Assembly: GCF_031882575.1 (NCBI RefSeq)
Contig: NZ_CP134772.1
Location: 5,863,001 to 5,927,000 of the forward strand
Length of the DNA: 64,000 nucleotides
Origin: Pseudomonas sp. VD-NE ins
GTDB lineage: Bacteria; Pseudomonadota; Gammaproteobacteria; Pseudomonadales; Pseudomonadaceae
Reading direction: 5' to 3'
Part shown: positions 37,521 through 44,867 of the stretch, one piece after another
How positions within the stretch are numbered: the stretch's first letter is position 1
Layout of the letters: every line of letters begins with the position of its first letter
Made by a program: the position numbers and the translations under genes
Notes under the pieces: generated by a model
Databases searched by the model: none
The model's input: only the letters and a program-made list of their open reading frames with translations
Told to the model about the DNA's origin: nothing

Positions 37521-38275
37521 CAGGATTGGATAATGCTCAACCGTTCACCCACCACCATCTCGGTAATCCAGTCCACCAGAATCGAGGTGTAAGCCTGCTG
37601 TGAAACCGGCTCGCTCAGCGCATGATCGGCGCCATCGATAATCCGGTGTGTCAATGAATGCGTCTGCTGGCACGCCGCGCGGTAACTCATGATCGCTGCA
37701 TGCGGGACGTAATCGTCGGTTTCCGACTCTACCAGCAACACATCCCCGGTGAATTGCGAACAGGCATGCAGCGCCCGATTGGTGTCCGCGCGCACCAGCG
37801 TGCTGCGGTAATCGCGCAAATCGGCCTTGTCCAGCTCACGCTTGGGCGTATGCCATTGCTCGTCGCGATACAGCGCCGGCACCCGCAACGCCAGCCAGCG
37901 CACCGGGCGTAGCGAGGTGAGGATCGCAGCCAGGTAACCGCCATAACTGGTGCCGACCACGGCAATCGCCGAGGTGTCGAGCGCCGGATGCGCGAGCAAG
38001 CGGTCATACGCCGCGAGCAAATCACGCAGGTTATCTTCACGGGTAACGCGGGTCAGCGGAATCCCGGTGCCGCCGGTATGCCCGCGCAAGTCGAAGGTCA
38101 GGCACACACAACCAAGACCGGCGATGCCCTTGGCGCGCTCAAGATCACGTTCCTGACTACCGCCCCAACCGTGCACGAACAACACCCCCGGGACTTTCGA
38201 TTTGGGACTGAGAAATGTCCCGCTCATCTGTTCATCATCAATGTCGATTTGAATGCTTTCGCTTCTAGCCGTCAT
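37520..38275 (-). CDS. Alpha/beta hydrolase of the dienelactone-hydrolase/peptidase group
   Basis: 251 residues with a complete catalytic set: nucleophile elbow GTSYGG (S110), acid in ESETDDYVP (D187/D188) and histidine in DGADHAL (H218). The oxyanion region is VLFVHGWGGSQ. Substrate unknown; cytoplasmic, no signal peptide. Its start overlaps the upstream DUF3182 gene by 11 bp, so the two are translated together and are probably functionally linked. Confidence 0.9.
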   Translation of the reverse strand: MTARSESIQIDIDDEQMSGTFLSPKSKVPGVLFVHGWGGSQERDLERAKGIAGLGCVCLTFDLRGHTGGTGIPLTRVTREDNLRDLLAAYDRLLAHPALDTSAIAVVGTSYGGYLAAILTSLRPVRWLALRVPALYRDEQWHTPKRELDKADLRDYRSTLVRADTNRALHACSQFTGDVLLVESETDDYVPHAAIMSYRAACQQTHSLTHRIIDGADHALSEPVSQQAYTSILVDWITEMVVGERLSIIQS

Positions 38276-39374
38276 AGGATTTGACCGTTACGTATTTGAG
38301 GAGAAATTCGCTGTTCTCAGCCGGGCCGCGATATACCTCGATGGCGTCCGCCGGCAGCGGCTGATCGATGTAGGTTTCCACCGAAGACACACGGATCGCG
38401 CGCATGTCTGGATCATTAACAAAGCTTTGCAGCGCTGCGACCTCGGCACTGCTGGCACCGCCCATGCGCCACGATTGTTCGAGCACACCGCTGCGGGGTT
38501 TGCCATTGCTGTCCAGACCCTGGGCTATATCGTAATTGCGCCGTGAGGCATAGAAGCGCGGATAGGCTTCATTGGCGGCAGCGTCGAAAACCTGCGCCTG
38601 CTCAATGGCCAGACGCACATCGTCGGGCAGGTCGAGCTTCAGCAGTTCGTCATACCCACCCTGCACCACCAGCAAATTCGAGCCGCCGTAGACCTCTTCG
38701 CCGTGGGCGTCCTTGGTCAAGTATTGATCACCGCAGTAACTCAGCACTTTATCGCCGATGAATGACTGGCCGACGCTGTGGGTGACGACGTCGCTCAAGT
38801 CCTGTTCCAGCACCACGCCTTCGCTGAACTGCTTTGCAATGTCAGGGCGGGCAAGGATTTCGTCGAAAGCATCCAGGCTTTTGATCACTTCCTGCCCGCG
38901 ACCGGCGCAGGCGTGAACTGGCTTCATGCGTATGGGACCGCTGTACAGCAAATGCTCGGCAGCGGGCCGCGCATCCTCCAGCGAGAACACGCTGAGGCCG
39001 TCGAGCACCACATTGCGCGTTCGCTCGGAAAACAATGGCGACCAGCCCTGCGGCGCCTGAGCCAGATGACTGCGCAAACCGTGGCTGATGGCTTTGGTGC
39101 AGATGAAGTCGTGTTCGACGAAACCGCCCCACAGATCATTGGGGCCCTTGATGCCTAGTTGCTGAGCACTGGCCGTGCCGACAATGGTTTGCGTCGGTAG
39201 CAGATACAGATCACGGCCGCGATGTTTGTCCGAATCGTAACTGCCGCCGAATTTGCATCCGAGAATCTGCGCCAGCCATCGTGCCAGCGCCTTGTTGGTC
39301 TGTACCTCATGCTGCGGCGCGTCAGGGCGCACCGAGTGAGCGACGACGATTTTCCTGCGGGGTGTCGGGGTCAT
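38265..39374 (-). CDS. DUF3182 family protein, ATP-grasp-like
   Basis: 369 residues. The central part resembles an ATP-grasp enzyme: RMKPVHACAGRGQEVIKS, the acidic GVVLEQDLSDVVTHSVGQ and EQAQVFDAAANEAYPRFYASRRNYD. ATP-grasp enzymes ligate a carboxylate to an amine or thiol. The DUF3182 family is uncharacterised as far as I know. I chose the ATG at 39374 because AAGGGGG lies just upstream; the frame also allows 39389. The 11-bp overlap with the hydrolase suggests a ligase/hydrolase pair that makes and unmakes the same bond. Confidence 0.85.
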   Translation of the reverse strand: MTPTPRRKIVVAHSVRPDAPQHEVQTNKALARWLAQILGCKFGGSYDSDKHRGRDLYLLPTQTIVGTASAQQLGIKGPNDLWGGFVEHDFICTKAISHGLRSHLAQAPQGWSPLFSERTRNVVLDGLSVFSLEDARPAAEHLLYSGPIRMKPVHACAGRGQEVIKSLDAFDEILARPDIAKQFSEGVVLEQDLSDVVTHSVGQSFIGDKVLSYCGDQYLTKDAHGEEVYGGSNLLVVQGGYDELLKLDLPDDVRLAIEQAQVFDAAANEAYPRFYASRRNYDIAQGLDSNGKPRSGVLEQSWRMGGASSAEVAALQSFVNDPDMRAIRVSSVETYIDQPLPADAIEVYRGPAENSEFLLKYVTVKSYDG

Positions 39375-39563
39375 GCGTCCCCCTTCCATCGGTTCGATGA
39401 CTGTAGCGATGATAGGTGCAGAGATCAGGCCAACGGCCGCTCTACAAAAATCCTAGTCCAATCAAAAACTTGCCAGAATCGTGCTGGCACCACGCCTGTT
39501 TCAATCTGCACGACCGCGCGCCAAACACCGGCAAATTGCACGACCTATAGTCCTATAGAGTTC

Positions 39564-39657
39564 AATGTGGGAGCGAGCTTGCTCGCGAAGGCGTCGTGTC
39601 AGTCGACATCAAACTTACAGCCCCCACCGCTTTCGCGAGCAAGCTCGCTCCCACATT
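39564..39657. repeat. Paired REP element overlapping the end of the GlxA-type gene
   Basis: Inverted arms AATGTGGGAGCGAGCTTGCT and complement, centre about 35 bp. The TAA stop of the regulator (39656-39658) lies in its last bases. The remaining gap 39375-39563 must hold the DUF3182 promoter, but no motif stands out. Confidence 0.88.
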
Positions 39658-40657
39658 AGGTAATGGATGCTTTCGAGATTGGGATCACACCAAACCGAGC
39701 CCGATAATCACTCGGCGCCAGCCCGGTGATCTTCTTGAAGATCCCGCGAAACGCCCCCGGATCCTGATACCCCACCGTCCACGCAATGTGATCGATGGTG
39801 CCATTGCTGAACTCGAGCATTTCCCGCGCTTTGCCCACCCGCAAGTGCTGGCAATACTCGGTGGGTTTCAACCCGGTCGCCCCGCGAAACCGGCGCAGAA
39901 ACGTGCGTTCCTCCAGGCCTGCCCGCTCGGCCATCGCCGTCAGCGAAACATCGGTTGCGCCAGTGCTTTGCAGCCAGTGCTGAACCTTGAGAATCGGCGC
40001 GTCGCCATGGCTCAGAATCGGCGCAAAATTACTCCCGCACTCACTCGCGCTGTCACTGTGCTCGATCACCAGGAATCGCGCAGTGGCGGTGGCGATGCTC
40101 GGCCCGAGCAGTCGGTTGACCAGGCGCAAACCCAGCTCCGACCACGCCATCAATCCGGCAGTGGTGATCAGGTCGCCGTCATCGACAATCGGGGTATCGG
40201 CCTTGAGTCTGATCTTCGGATAACGCTCGGCAAAGGCCTTGGCCGAAGTCCAGTGAGTGGTAGCGCTACGGCCATCGAGCAAACCGCTTTCAGCCAACAA
40301 CAGCGAGCCTACGCAAACCCCGCCCAACGTAGCACCGCGGGCATGCTGATCGCGTAACCACTGCGTCAGACTGGCAGGCATTTGCGCCGCCGAAAAGCCG
40401 CCGATCGAGGGTGGAATCAGCACCGCCAGCAAAGCGCTATCGTCACCTGGATGACTGGTGTAGATCCGCGTTGGCGGCTGCTCACCGTCAACCTGCCAAT
40501 GACTCACTCGCAGTACCGGCAGTTGCGCGGCCTGATGTTCGGCGGCAATCCGGTTGGCCACCGCAAACAGATCGGTCAGACCATGCACCGCTGCCATCTG
40601 CGCACCGGGATAGATCAGCACGCCCAGCTCAGCGATGGCGGCCCTTTCTGCGCCCAT
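39656..40657 (-). CDS. GlxA/FtrA-type transcriptional regulator (DJ-1/PfpI + AraC)
   Basis: 333 residues. An N-terminal DJ-1/PfpI-like domain (LGVLIYPGAQMAAVHGLTDL; the elbow GGVCVGSLLLAESGLL keeps the Cys) is joined to a C-terminal AraC double helix-turn-helix (VSLTAMAERAGLEERTFLRRF, then HIAWTVGYQDPGAFRGIFK). Such proteins activate catabolic genes when they sense a nitrogenous ligand. It is divergent from the cysteine hydrolase gene with 101 bp between, so it probably controls that gene. I chose the ATG at 40657 (AGGGGA upstream); 40693 is also in frame. Confidence 0.9.
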   Translation of the reverse strand: MGAERAAIAELGVLIYPGAQMAAVHGLTDLFAVANRIAAEHQAAQLPVLRVSHWQVDGEQPPTRIYTSHPGDDSALLAVLIPPSIGGFSAAQMPASLTQWLRDQHARGATLGGVCVGSLLLAESGLLDGRSATTHWTSAKAFAERYPKIRLKADTPIVDDGDLITTAGLMAWSELGLRLVNRLLGPSIATATARFLVIEHSDSASECGSNFAPILSHGDAPILKVQHWLQSTGATDVSLTAMAERAGLEERTFLRRFRGATGLKPTEYCQHLRVGKAREMLEFSNGTIDHIAWTVGYQDPGAFRGIFKKITGLAPSDYRARFGVIPISKASIT

Positions 40658-40758
40658 TGTCAGTTTTCCCCTGTCTATTGTCGGTGCGGCCAATCCTCGA
40701 AGCGCTGATCAGCGCCAATACTGAAGCCACTTCCAGCCAATCCATCGAGGACACACCC

Positions 40759-41313
40759 ATGGCCAAGCAAGCGCTCATCGTAGTCGATATCCAGAACGAC
40801 TACTTCCCCCAAGGCAAGTGGCCGCTGGCCGGTGCCGACGCGGCTGCCGACAACGCCGCCCGGCTGATCGCCGCGTTCCGCGAGGCCGGCGATTCGGTAA
40901 TACACATTCGCCACGAATTCACCTCAGCCGACGCGCCGTTTTTCACCCCGGGTTCCGAGGGCGCCAAGTTGCACTCGAAAGTGCTCAACCGCGCCGATGA
41001 GCCGGTGGTGCTCAAGCACTTCGTCAACTCGTTCCGCGAAACCGAACTGCAAGCGATCCTCGACGAGCAAGGCATCAAGGAACTGATGGTGGTCGGCAGC
41101 ATGAGCCACATGTGCGTTGACGGTATTACCCGTGCGGCGGCGGATCTGGGTTACGCCGTCACGGTGATTCACGATGCCTGCGCCAGCCGTGATCTGGAAT
41201 TCAATGGCATGACGGTGCCGGCCGCTCACGTCCATGCGGCCTTCATGTCGGCGCTGGGGTTCGCCTACGCCAGCGTGGTGTCCACTGACGAATTCCTCGC
41301 CGCTCAACGTTGA
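40759..41313 (+). CDS. Isochorismatase-family cysteine hydrolase
   Basis: 184 residues with the catalytic triad D10 (VVDIQNDYF), K86 (LKHFVNSF) and C119 (SHMCVDGITRAA). The family hydrolyses amides such as nicotinamide, N-carbamoyl compounds or related metabolites. The substrate here is unknown. GAGG precedes the ATG. The divergent GlxA-type regulator suggests substrate-induced expression. Confidence 0.92.
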   Translation: MAKQALIVVDIQNDYFPQGKWPLAGADAAADNAARLIAAFREAGDSVIHIRHEFTSADAPFFTPGSEGAKLHSKVLNRADEPVVLKHFVNSFRETELQAILDEQGIKELMVVGSMSHMCVDGITRAAADLGYAVTVIHDACASRDLEFNGMTVPAAHVHAAFMSALGFAYASVVSTDEFLAAQR

Positions 41314-41334
41314 GTAACATTCTGCAAAAACACC

Positions 41335-41360
41335 AGGCCCGCCTTGCAGCGGGCCTTTTT
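41335..41360 (+). terminator. Terminator after the cysteine hydrolase gene
   Basis: AGGCCCGC-CTTGCA-GCGGGCCT followed by TTTT: 8-bp GC stem and T-run, 21 bp after the stop. It insulates the yjf promoter just downstream. Confidence 0.85.
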
Positions 41361-41375
41361 ACACCTGTCACAAAA

Positions 41376-41437
41376 ATCTCACGCGTGAGCCATTGATGGC
41401 ACTTTGAATTGGTTGTAGTGTGGCTCACGCGTGAGAT
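41376..41437 (+). promoter_or_regulatory. Promoter of the yjf operon bracketed by twin CTCACGCGTGAG palindromes
   Basis: ATCTCACGCGTGAGCCA at 41376-41392 recurs as its exact reverse complement at 41421-41437. Each contains the perfect 12-bp palindrome CTCACGCGTGAG, and the centres are 46 bp apart. Between them a sigma-70-like promoter fits: TTGATG (41393-41398), 17-bp spacer, TAGTGT (41416-41421). One palindrome therefore abuts the -35 and the other begins at the end of the -10. This is a typical repressor layout that could allow looping or cooperative binding. Confidence 0.65.
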
Positions 41438-41458
41438 GTTCATAACCGAGCCATTGCC

Positions 41459-42127
41459 ATGAAAAGCCGTTCCCCCACCGCGAAATCAGAGAGCCCCAAG
41501 GGAGAGCGTGCGAAAGCGTCCACGAAAAAACCATCGAGCTTCTATATGAAGCAGATGCGCGCGGGCCTGGCCGCTGCCGGTTATGTGAAACACGAAACTT
41601 GGGTGCTTCCCGAAAACCGAAGCTTGCTCAAGCAAATGGAGCAACAGCTACGCCAACCGATTCTGGCTGGCTCTTTCATGTCGGAGAATTACATGAGCGC
41701 AGGCAACAACTGGACCATCGATAGCCTCTTCAATGCCCTCAAGGCCCTGGACGAGGTGGCTTCGCAAGAGATCACGCTGTCGCTGATCCAGAGCTCCGAA
41801 CCCAGCATCAAGCTGGAAATGAACGAATTCGGCGGTCTGCCGATTCACATCGCCCTGGCTGGCCAGCAGATCATCGTCGACACCGTGCTGGTGGACATCG
41901 ACTCGATCTCGAACGTAGCGGCCTTCAACGACGCCGTATTGCGCAGCCGGGAAATGTTCCCGCTGTCGTCGATCGGTATCGAGTCGATGCCGAACGGGCA
42001 GACCGTTTACAACATGTTTGGCGCCCTCAGCGCCGACTCGAGCCTGACCAACGTGGTGACCGAGGTGAAAACCCTGGTCGACAACGTGCAGCGCGCGAGT
42101 GAAGCCTTCGAACACTTCTTCAAGTAA
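41459..42127 (+). CDS. yjfI: YjfI: DUF2170 protein with N-terminal ribbon-helix-helix-like extension
   Basis: 222 residues, longer than E. coli YjfI (~133). The DUF2170 domain starts near residue 83 (NNWTIDSLFNALKAL... LPIHIALAGQQIIVDTVLVDID). The extra N-terminus is basic and disordered to ~26, then reads YMKQMRAGLAAAGYVKHETWVLPENRSLLKQM (29-60, written here with key residues R34, W48, P51). This resembles the strand-helix of ribbon-helix-helix antitoxin-type repressors. It is first in the yjf operon, 22 bp after the second palindrome, so autoregulation is plausible. The Shine-Dalgarno is weak. Confidence 0.85.
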   Translation: MKSRSPTAKSESPKGERAKASTKKPSSFYMKQMRAGLAAAGYVKHETWVLPENRSLLKQMEQQLRQPILAGSFMSENYMSAGNNWTIDSLFNALKALDEVASQEITLSLIQSSEPSIKLEMNEFGGLPIHIALAGQQIIVDTVLVDIDSISNVAAFNDAVLRSREMFPLSSIGIESMPNGQTVYNMFGALSADSSLTNVVTEVKTLVDNVQRASEAFEHFFK

Positions 42128-42144
42128 TCAACAGGGAATATCCA

Positions 42145-42843
42145 ATGACTCAGTCCATCTGGAGCAAGTTGTTCACCGCGCTGCGCGGCGGCGCCAATGA
42201 AGTCGGCGAAGCAATTGCCGACCAACAGGCCCTGCGCATCCTCGACCAGGAAATCCGCGATGCCGACAGCGCGCTGTCGAACGCTCGTCGCGAACTGGTC
42301 ACTATCATGGCCAAGCACAAACTGGCTGCCGACCGCGTGAGCGAGTACGACGCCAAGATCAAGGATCTGGAAGCCAAAGCCGTCTCGGCGCTGAACGCCG
42401 GCCGCGAAGACCTGGCACTGGAAGTGGCCGAAGCGATTTCGACCCTGACCAACGAACTGGATGTTGAGAAAAAGCAGAGCGACGAATTCGGCACCTACGC
42501 CGAAAACATGCGCAAAGACATCAGCAAGGCCGAGTCGCGTATCAAGAGCCTGCGCCAGCAAGTGGACATGGCCAAGGCCCGTGAAAGCGTGCAGAAAGCC
42601 CAGGTCAGCGCCTCCATCGCCAGCGGTGGCGCCAATGGCAAACTGGAAACCGCCGTCGGCACTTTGAACCGTCTGCAAGCCAAGCAGCAGCAGCGCGCGG
42701 CTGAACTCAGCGCTGCGGACGAGCTGGCCGACGCTTCGACCGGCAACGATCTGGAACGCAAACTGCGCGACGCCGGCATCACGCCGAACGAAGGCAGCGC
42801 CAATGCGATTCTCGAGCGTCTGAAGCAAAAGTCCTCGCAGTAA
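42145..42843 (+). CDS. yjfJ: PspA/IM30 family protein (YjfJ)
   Basis: 232 residues, almost entirely coiled coil: MTQSIWSKLFTALRGGANEV at the amphipathic N-terminus, then long heptad-rich helices (ALRILDQEIRDADSALSNARRELV... YDAKIKDLEAKAVSALNAGRED). PspA-family proteins are the bacterial ESCRT-III relatives that polymerise on and protect the inner membrane under stress. GGGAATATCC precedes the ATG. It lies 17 bp after yjfI. No PspB/PspC or PspF gene is near, so control differs from the classical psp system. Confidence 0.93.
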   Translation: MTQSIWSKLFTALRGGANEVGEAIADQQALRILDQEIRDADSALSNARRELVTIMAKHKLAADRVSEYDAKIKDLEAKAVSALNAGREDLALEVAEAISTLTNELDVEKKQSDEFGTYAENMRKDISKAESRIKSLRQQVDMAKARESVQKAQVSASIASGGANGKLETAVGTLNRLQAKQQQRAAELSAADELADASTGNDLERKLRDAGITPNEGSANAILERLKQKSSQ

Positions 42844-42857
42844 CGCAGGGCAAAAAA

Positions 42858-42950
42858 CCTGTGGGAGCGAGCCTGCTCGCGAAAGCGTCGTATCAGTCGA
42901 TATCAATATTGACTGATATGCCCTCTTCGCGAGCAAGCTCGCTCCCACAT
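42858..42950. repeat. Paired REP element inside the yjf operon
   Basis: Inverted arms CCTGTGGGAGCGAGCCTGCT and complement (one mismatch, C for T) with inner pairing ATATCA.../...TGATAT. It separates yjfI-yjfJ from yjfK and could give the first two genes a more stable mRNA than the rest. Confidence 0.88.
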
Positions 42951-43054
42951 GGTTTGCGGCGTAAAAATCCTTCTGCTCGTTCACCGGTTCGCCCGGTACA
43001 CTAGCGACGCTTTTTCGCCGACGAACACTTCCACCCGCTTCAAGGAACGTACCC

Positions 43055-43705
43055 ATGGGATGGTTTAAAGACTTGCTGGGCACCAGCAACTGGCAGACCG
43101 CTGCGCCAACACCGACCGTTGCCAGTGGCCCACTCGGCATGGCGCAAGGCAAGGCCGTCCGGTTCGATACAACCCTGGCGCTGCTGCTCGATGGTTCGAC
43201 CACCGTGCGGGTGCCCTTCGATCAGGCGATCTGGAGCCATGGCTGGGTCGACCTCGGCCAGTCCAACAAACTGCACCGCTATTACATGAATGACGAGGAT
43301 TTCTGGTTGCAGATCCACGTCACCGGTGAAGACCAGATTGAATCGGTCACCCTGTTCAACTACCTCAGTTACGTGACGGTCAACAGTGACGCCGAACTGC
43401 AGCGCCTGGCCGGCCCCAACAGCCAGATCGGCTTACCCGGTTACAACCACGGCGGTGTCGAATACACCCGCGAGTGGGGCACCGAACAAGGCCAGACCGA
43501 ACTCGTACCGATGACCGAACAAGTGGTCAATCCGGACGAGAGCTACACCATCGAACATCACTCAATGCTTTATGCACGCGAGACCGGCCTGACCGATCGC
43601 CGCGAATTGCTGCTGTTCTCCGTCGAACAGGATGAAGAAGGCACCGTCAGCCTGAGCACCTCGCTGGGCATCTCGCTGTACACGACAGATCTGAGCACCA
43701 TTTAA
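43055..43705 (+). CDS. yjfK: DUF2491 protein (YjfK)
   Basis: 216 residues, soluble, no signal peptide. It shows the family pattern MGWFKDLLGTSNWQ at the start, KAVRFDTTLALLLDGSTTVRVPFDQAIWSHGWVDLGQ and HRYYMNDEDFWLQIHVTG. The function is unknown; it always travels with PspA-type and DUF350 genes. AAGGAACG precedes the ATG. It lies 211 bp after yjfJ with a REP pair between, and 15 bp before yjfL. Confidence 0.9.
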   Translation: MGWFKDLLGTSNWQTAAPTPTVASGPLGMAQGKAVRFDTTLALLLDGSTTVRVPFDQAIWSHGWVDLGQSNKLHRYYMNDEDFWLQIHVTGEDQIESVTLFNYLSYVTVNSDAELQRLAGPNSQIGLPGYNHGGVEYTREWGTEQGQTELVPMTEQVVNPDESYTIEHHSMLYARETGLTDRRELLLFSVEQDEEGTVSLSTSLGISLYTTDLSTI

Positions 43706-43720
43706 AAAAGGAAGTTTTTC

Positions 43721-44146
43721 ATGCTGGAAGTGCTGGCCGTTTCCCTGAACAAAACCGCACTGGTCGGTTTCGTCGTCTACCTCATCGGCGCCGTACTGCT
43801 GTTCATGCTGTTTCAATTCGTCTACACGCGCATCACCCCGCACAAGGAATTCGAGCTGATTCGCTCCGGCAACGTTGCCGCTGCCATCGCCCTGGCCGGC
43901 GCGATCATCGGCTTCGCGATTCCAGCCAGTAACGTAATTGCGTTTTCGGTCAATGTCCTCGACTTCGTGCTCTGGGCCGTGATTGCCGCCGTCGTGCAAC
44001 TGCTCGCGTTTCTCGCCACGGGCCTGGTGCTCAAAGGTACGTCCCAGCGCATCGCCAACGGTGAAATAGCCTCCGGCATCTACGTTGCTGCGGTCGCAAT
44101 CAGCGTCGGCATGCTCAATGCCGCGTGCATGACACCGTCCAACTGA
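43721..44146 (+). CDS. yjfL: DUF350 inner-membrane protein (YjfL)
   Basis: 141 residues with four membrane helices in two similar pairs (about 13-33, 50-72, 82-104, 115-133), the layout of DUF350. Polar residues inside the helices (N7/N52/N68, S65) are typical. It is probably a membrane partner of the PspA-like coat. Good AAGGAAG before the ATG, 15 bp after yjfK. Confidence 0.92.
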   Translation: MLEVLAVSLNKTALVGFVVYLIGAVLLFMLFQFVYTRITPHKEFELIRSGNVAAAIALAGAIIGFAIPASNVIAFSVNVLDFVLWAVIAAVVQLLAFLATGLVLKGTSQRIANGEIASGIYVAAVAISVGMLNAACMTPSN

Positions 44147-44163
44147 CCGGCAGGAAGCCTTAG

Positions 44164-44865
44164 ATGAAACGCAGCAAATACGTTCAGTTGTCTCTCGCCG
44201 CCTCGGTGGCCATGGCCATCTCCGGCCAGGCGACAGCCGCGGATCAACCACGCAATTTCCAGAATGTGGAACAGTGTGTCGACGCCGAAGTGGCCGCCGA
44301 TGTCTGCTCCAACGCCTACGTCGCCGCCCTGACCGAACACCGGCGCATCGCCCCGGCGTATGACGACAAGGCCAAGTGCGACGCGGATTTTGCCGCTGAC
44401 TGGTGCCAGAAGAACTCCGACGGCCGCTTCGTGCCGAAACTCGGCGGTTTCAAAGTGCCGCAGGAAGGTGCGCCGGCGCAAAGCCTTGATGCCATCGCCA
44501 ATGCCCAAATGCCCGCCGGTAATGCTACGGCGCAGAATGTGCAAAGCACTTCGCACGTCTCCAGCGGTGGTGGCGGCGGCGGTGGCGGAAATGGCTGGCT
44601 GACCGGCTGGCTGATCGGCAATGCGATGAGCAACAACGCCGAACGCACGGTTTACCGCGATCGCGAAACGCGCCAGCCATACAACACCTCGACGCAGTAC
44701 CGCAGAGCCGACACCACGACGCGCAGCCAAACGGATTACGAAAGCAGCAAAAGCAAACCGGTCAACGTGGCTTCTTCGACGTCACGCGGCGGCTTCGGCA
44801 GCCAATCCAGCGCCCGTAGCGGTTGGGGTGGCTGGGGCAGCAGTTCCGGTCGTTCGAGCAGCTGA
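44164..44865 (+). CDS. yjfM: DUF1190 secreted protein (YjfM)
   Basis: 233 residues. It has a signal peptide (MKRSKYVQLSLAASVAMAIS..ATAA) without a clear lipobox. The DUF1190 core carries cysteines at QNVEQCVDAEVAADVCSNAYV, DKAKCDADFAADWCQKN. A Gly8 run and NGWLTGWLIGN come next, and a low-complexity Ser/Gly/Arg tail ends SSSGRSSS. The Cys pairs probably form disulfides in the periplasm. It lies 17 bp after yjfL and 2 bp before yjfC. Confidence 0.9.
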   Translation: MKRSKYVQLSLAASVAMAISGQATAADQPRNFQNVEQCVDAEVAADVCSNAYVAALTEHRRIAPAYDDKAKCDADFAADWCQKNSDGRFVPKLGGFKVPQEGAPAQSLDAIANAQMPAGNATAQNVQSTSHVSSGGGGGGGGNGWLTGWLIGNAMSNNAERTVYRDRETRQPYNTSTQYRRADTTTRSQTDYESSKSKPVNVASSTSRGGFGSQSSARSGWGGWGSSSGRSSS

Positions 44866-44867
44866 CA

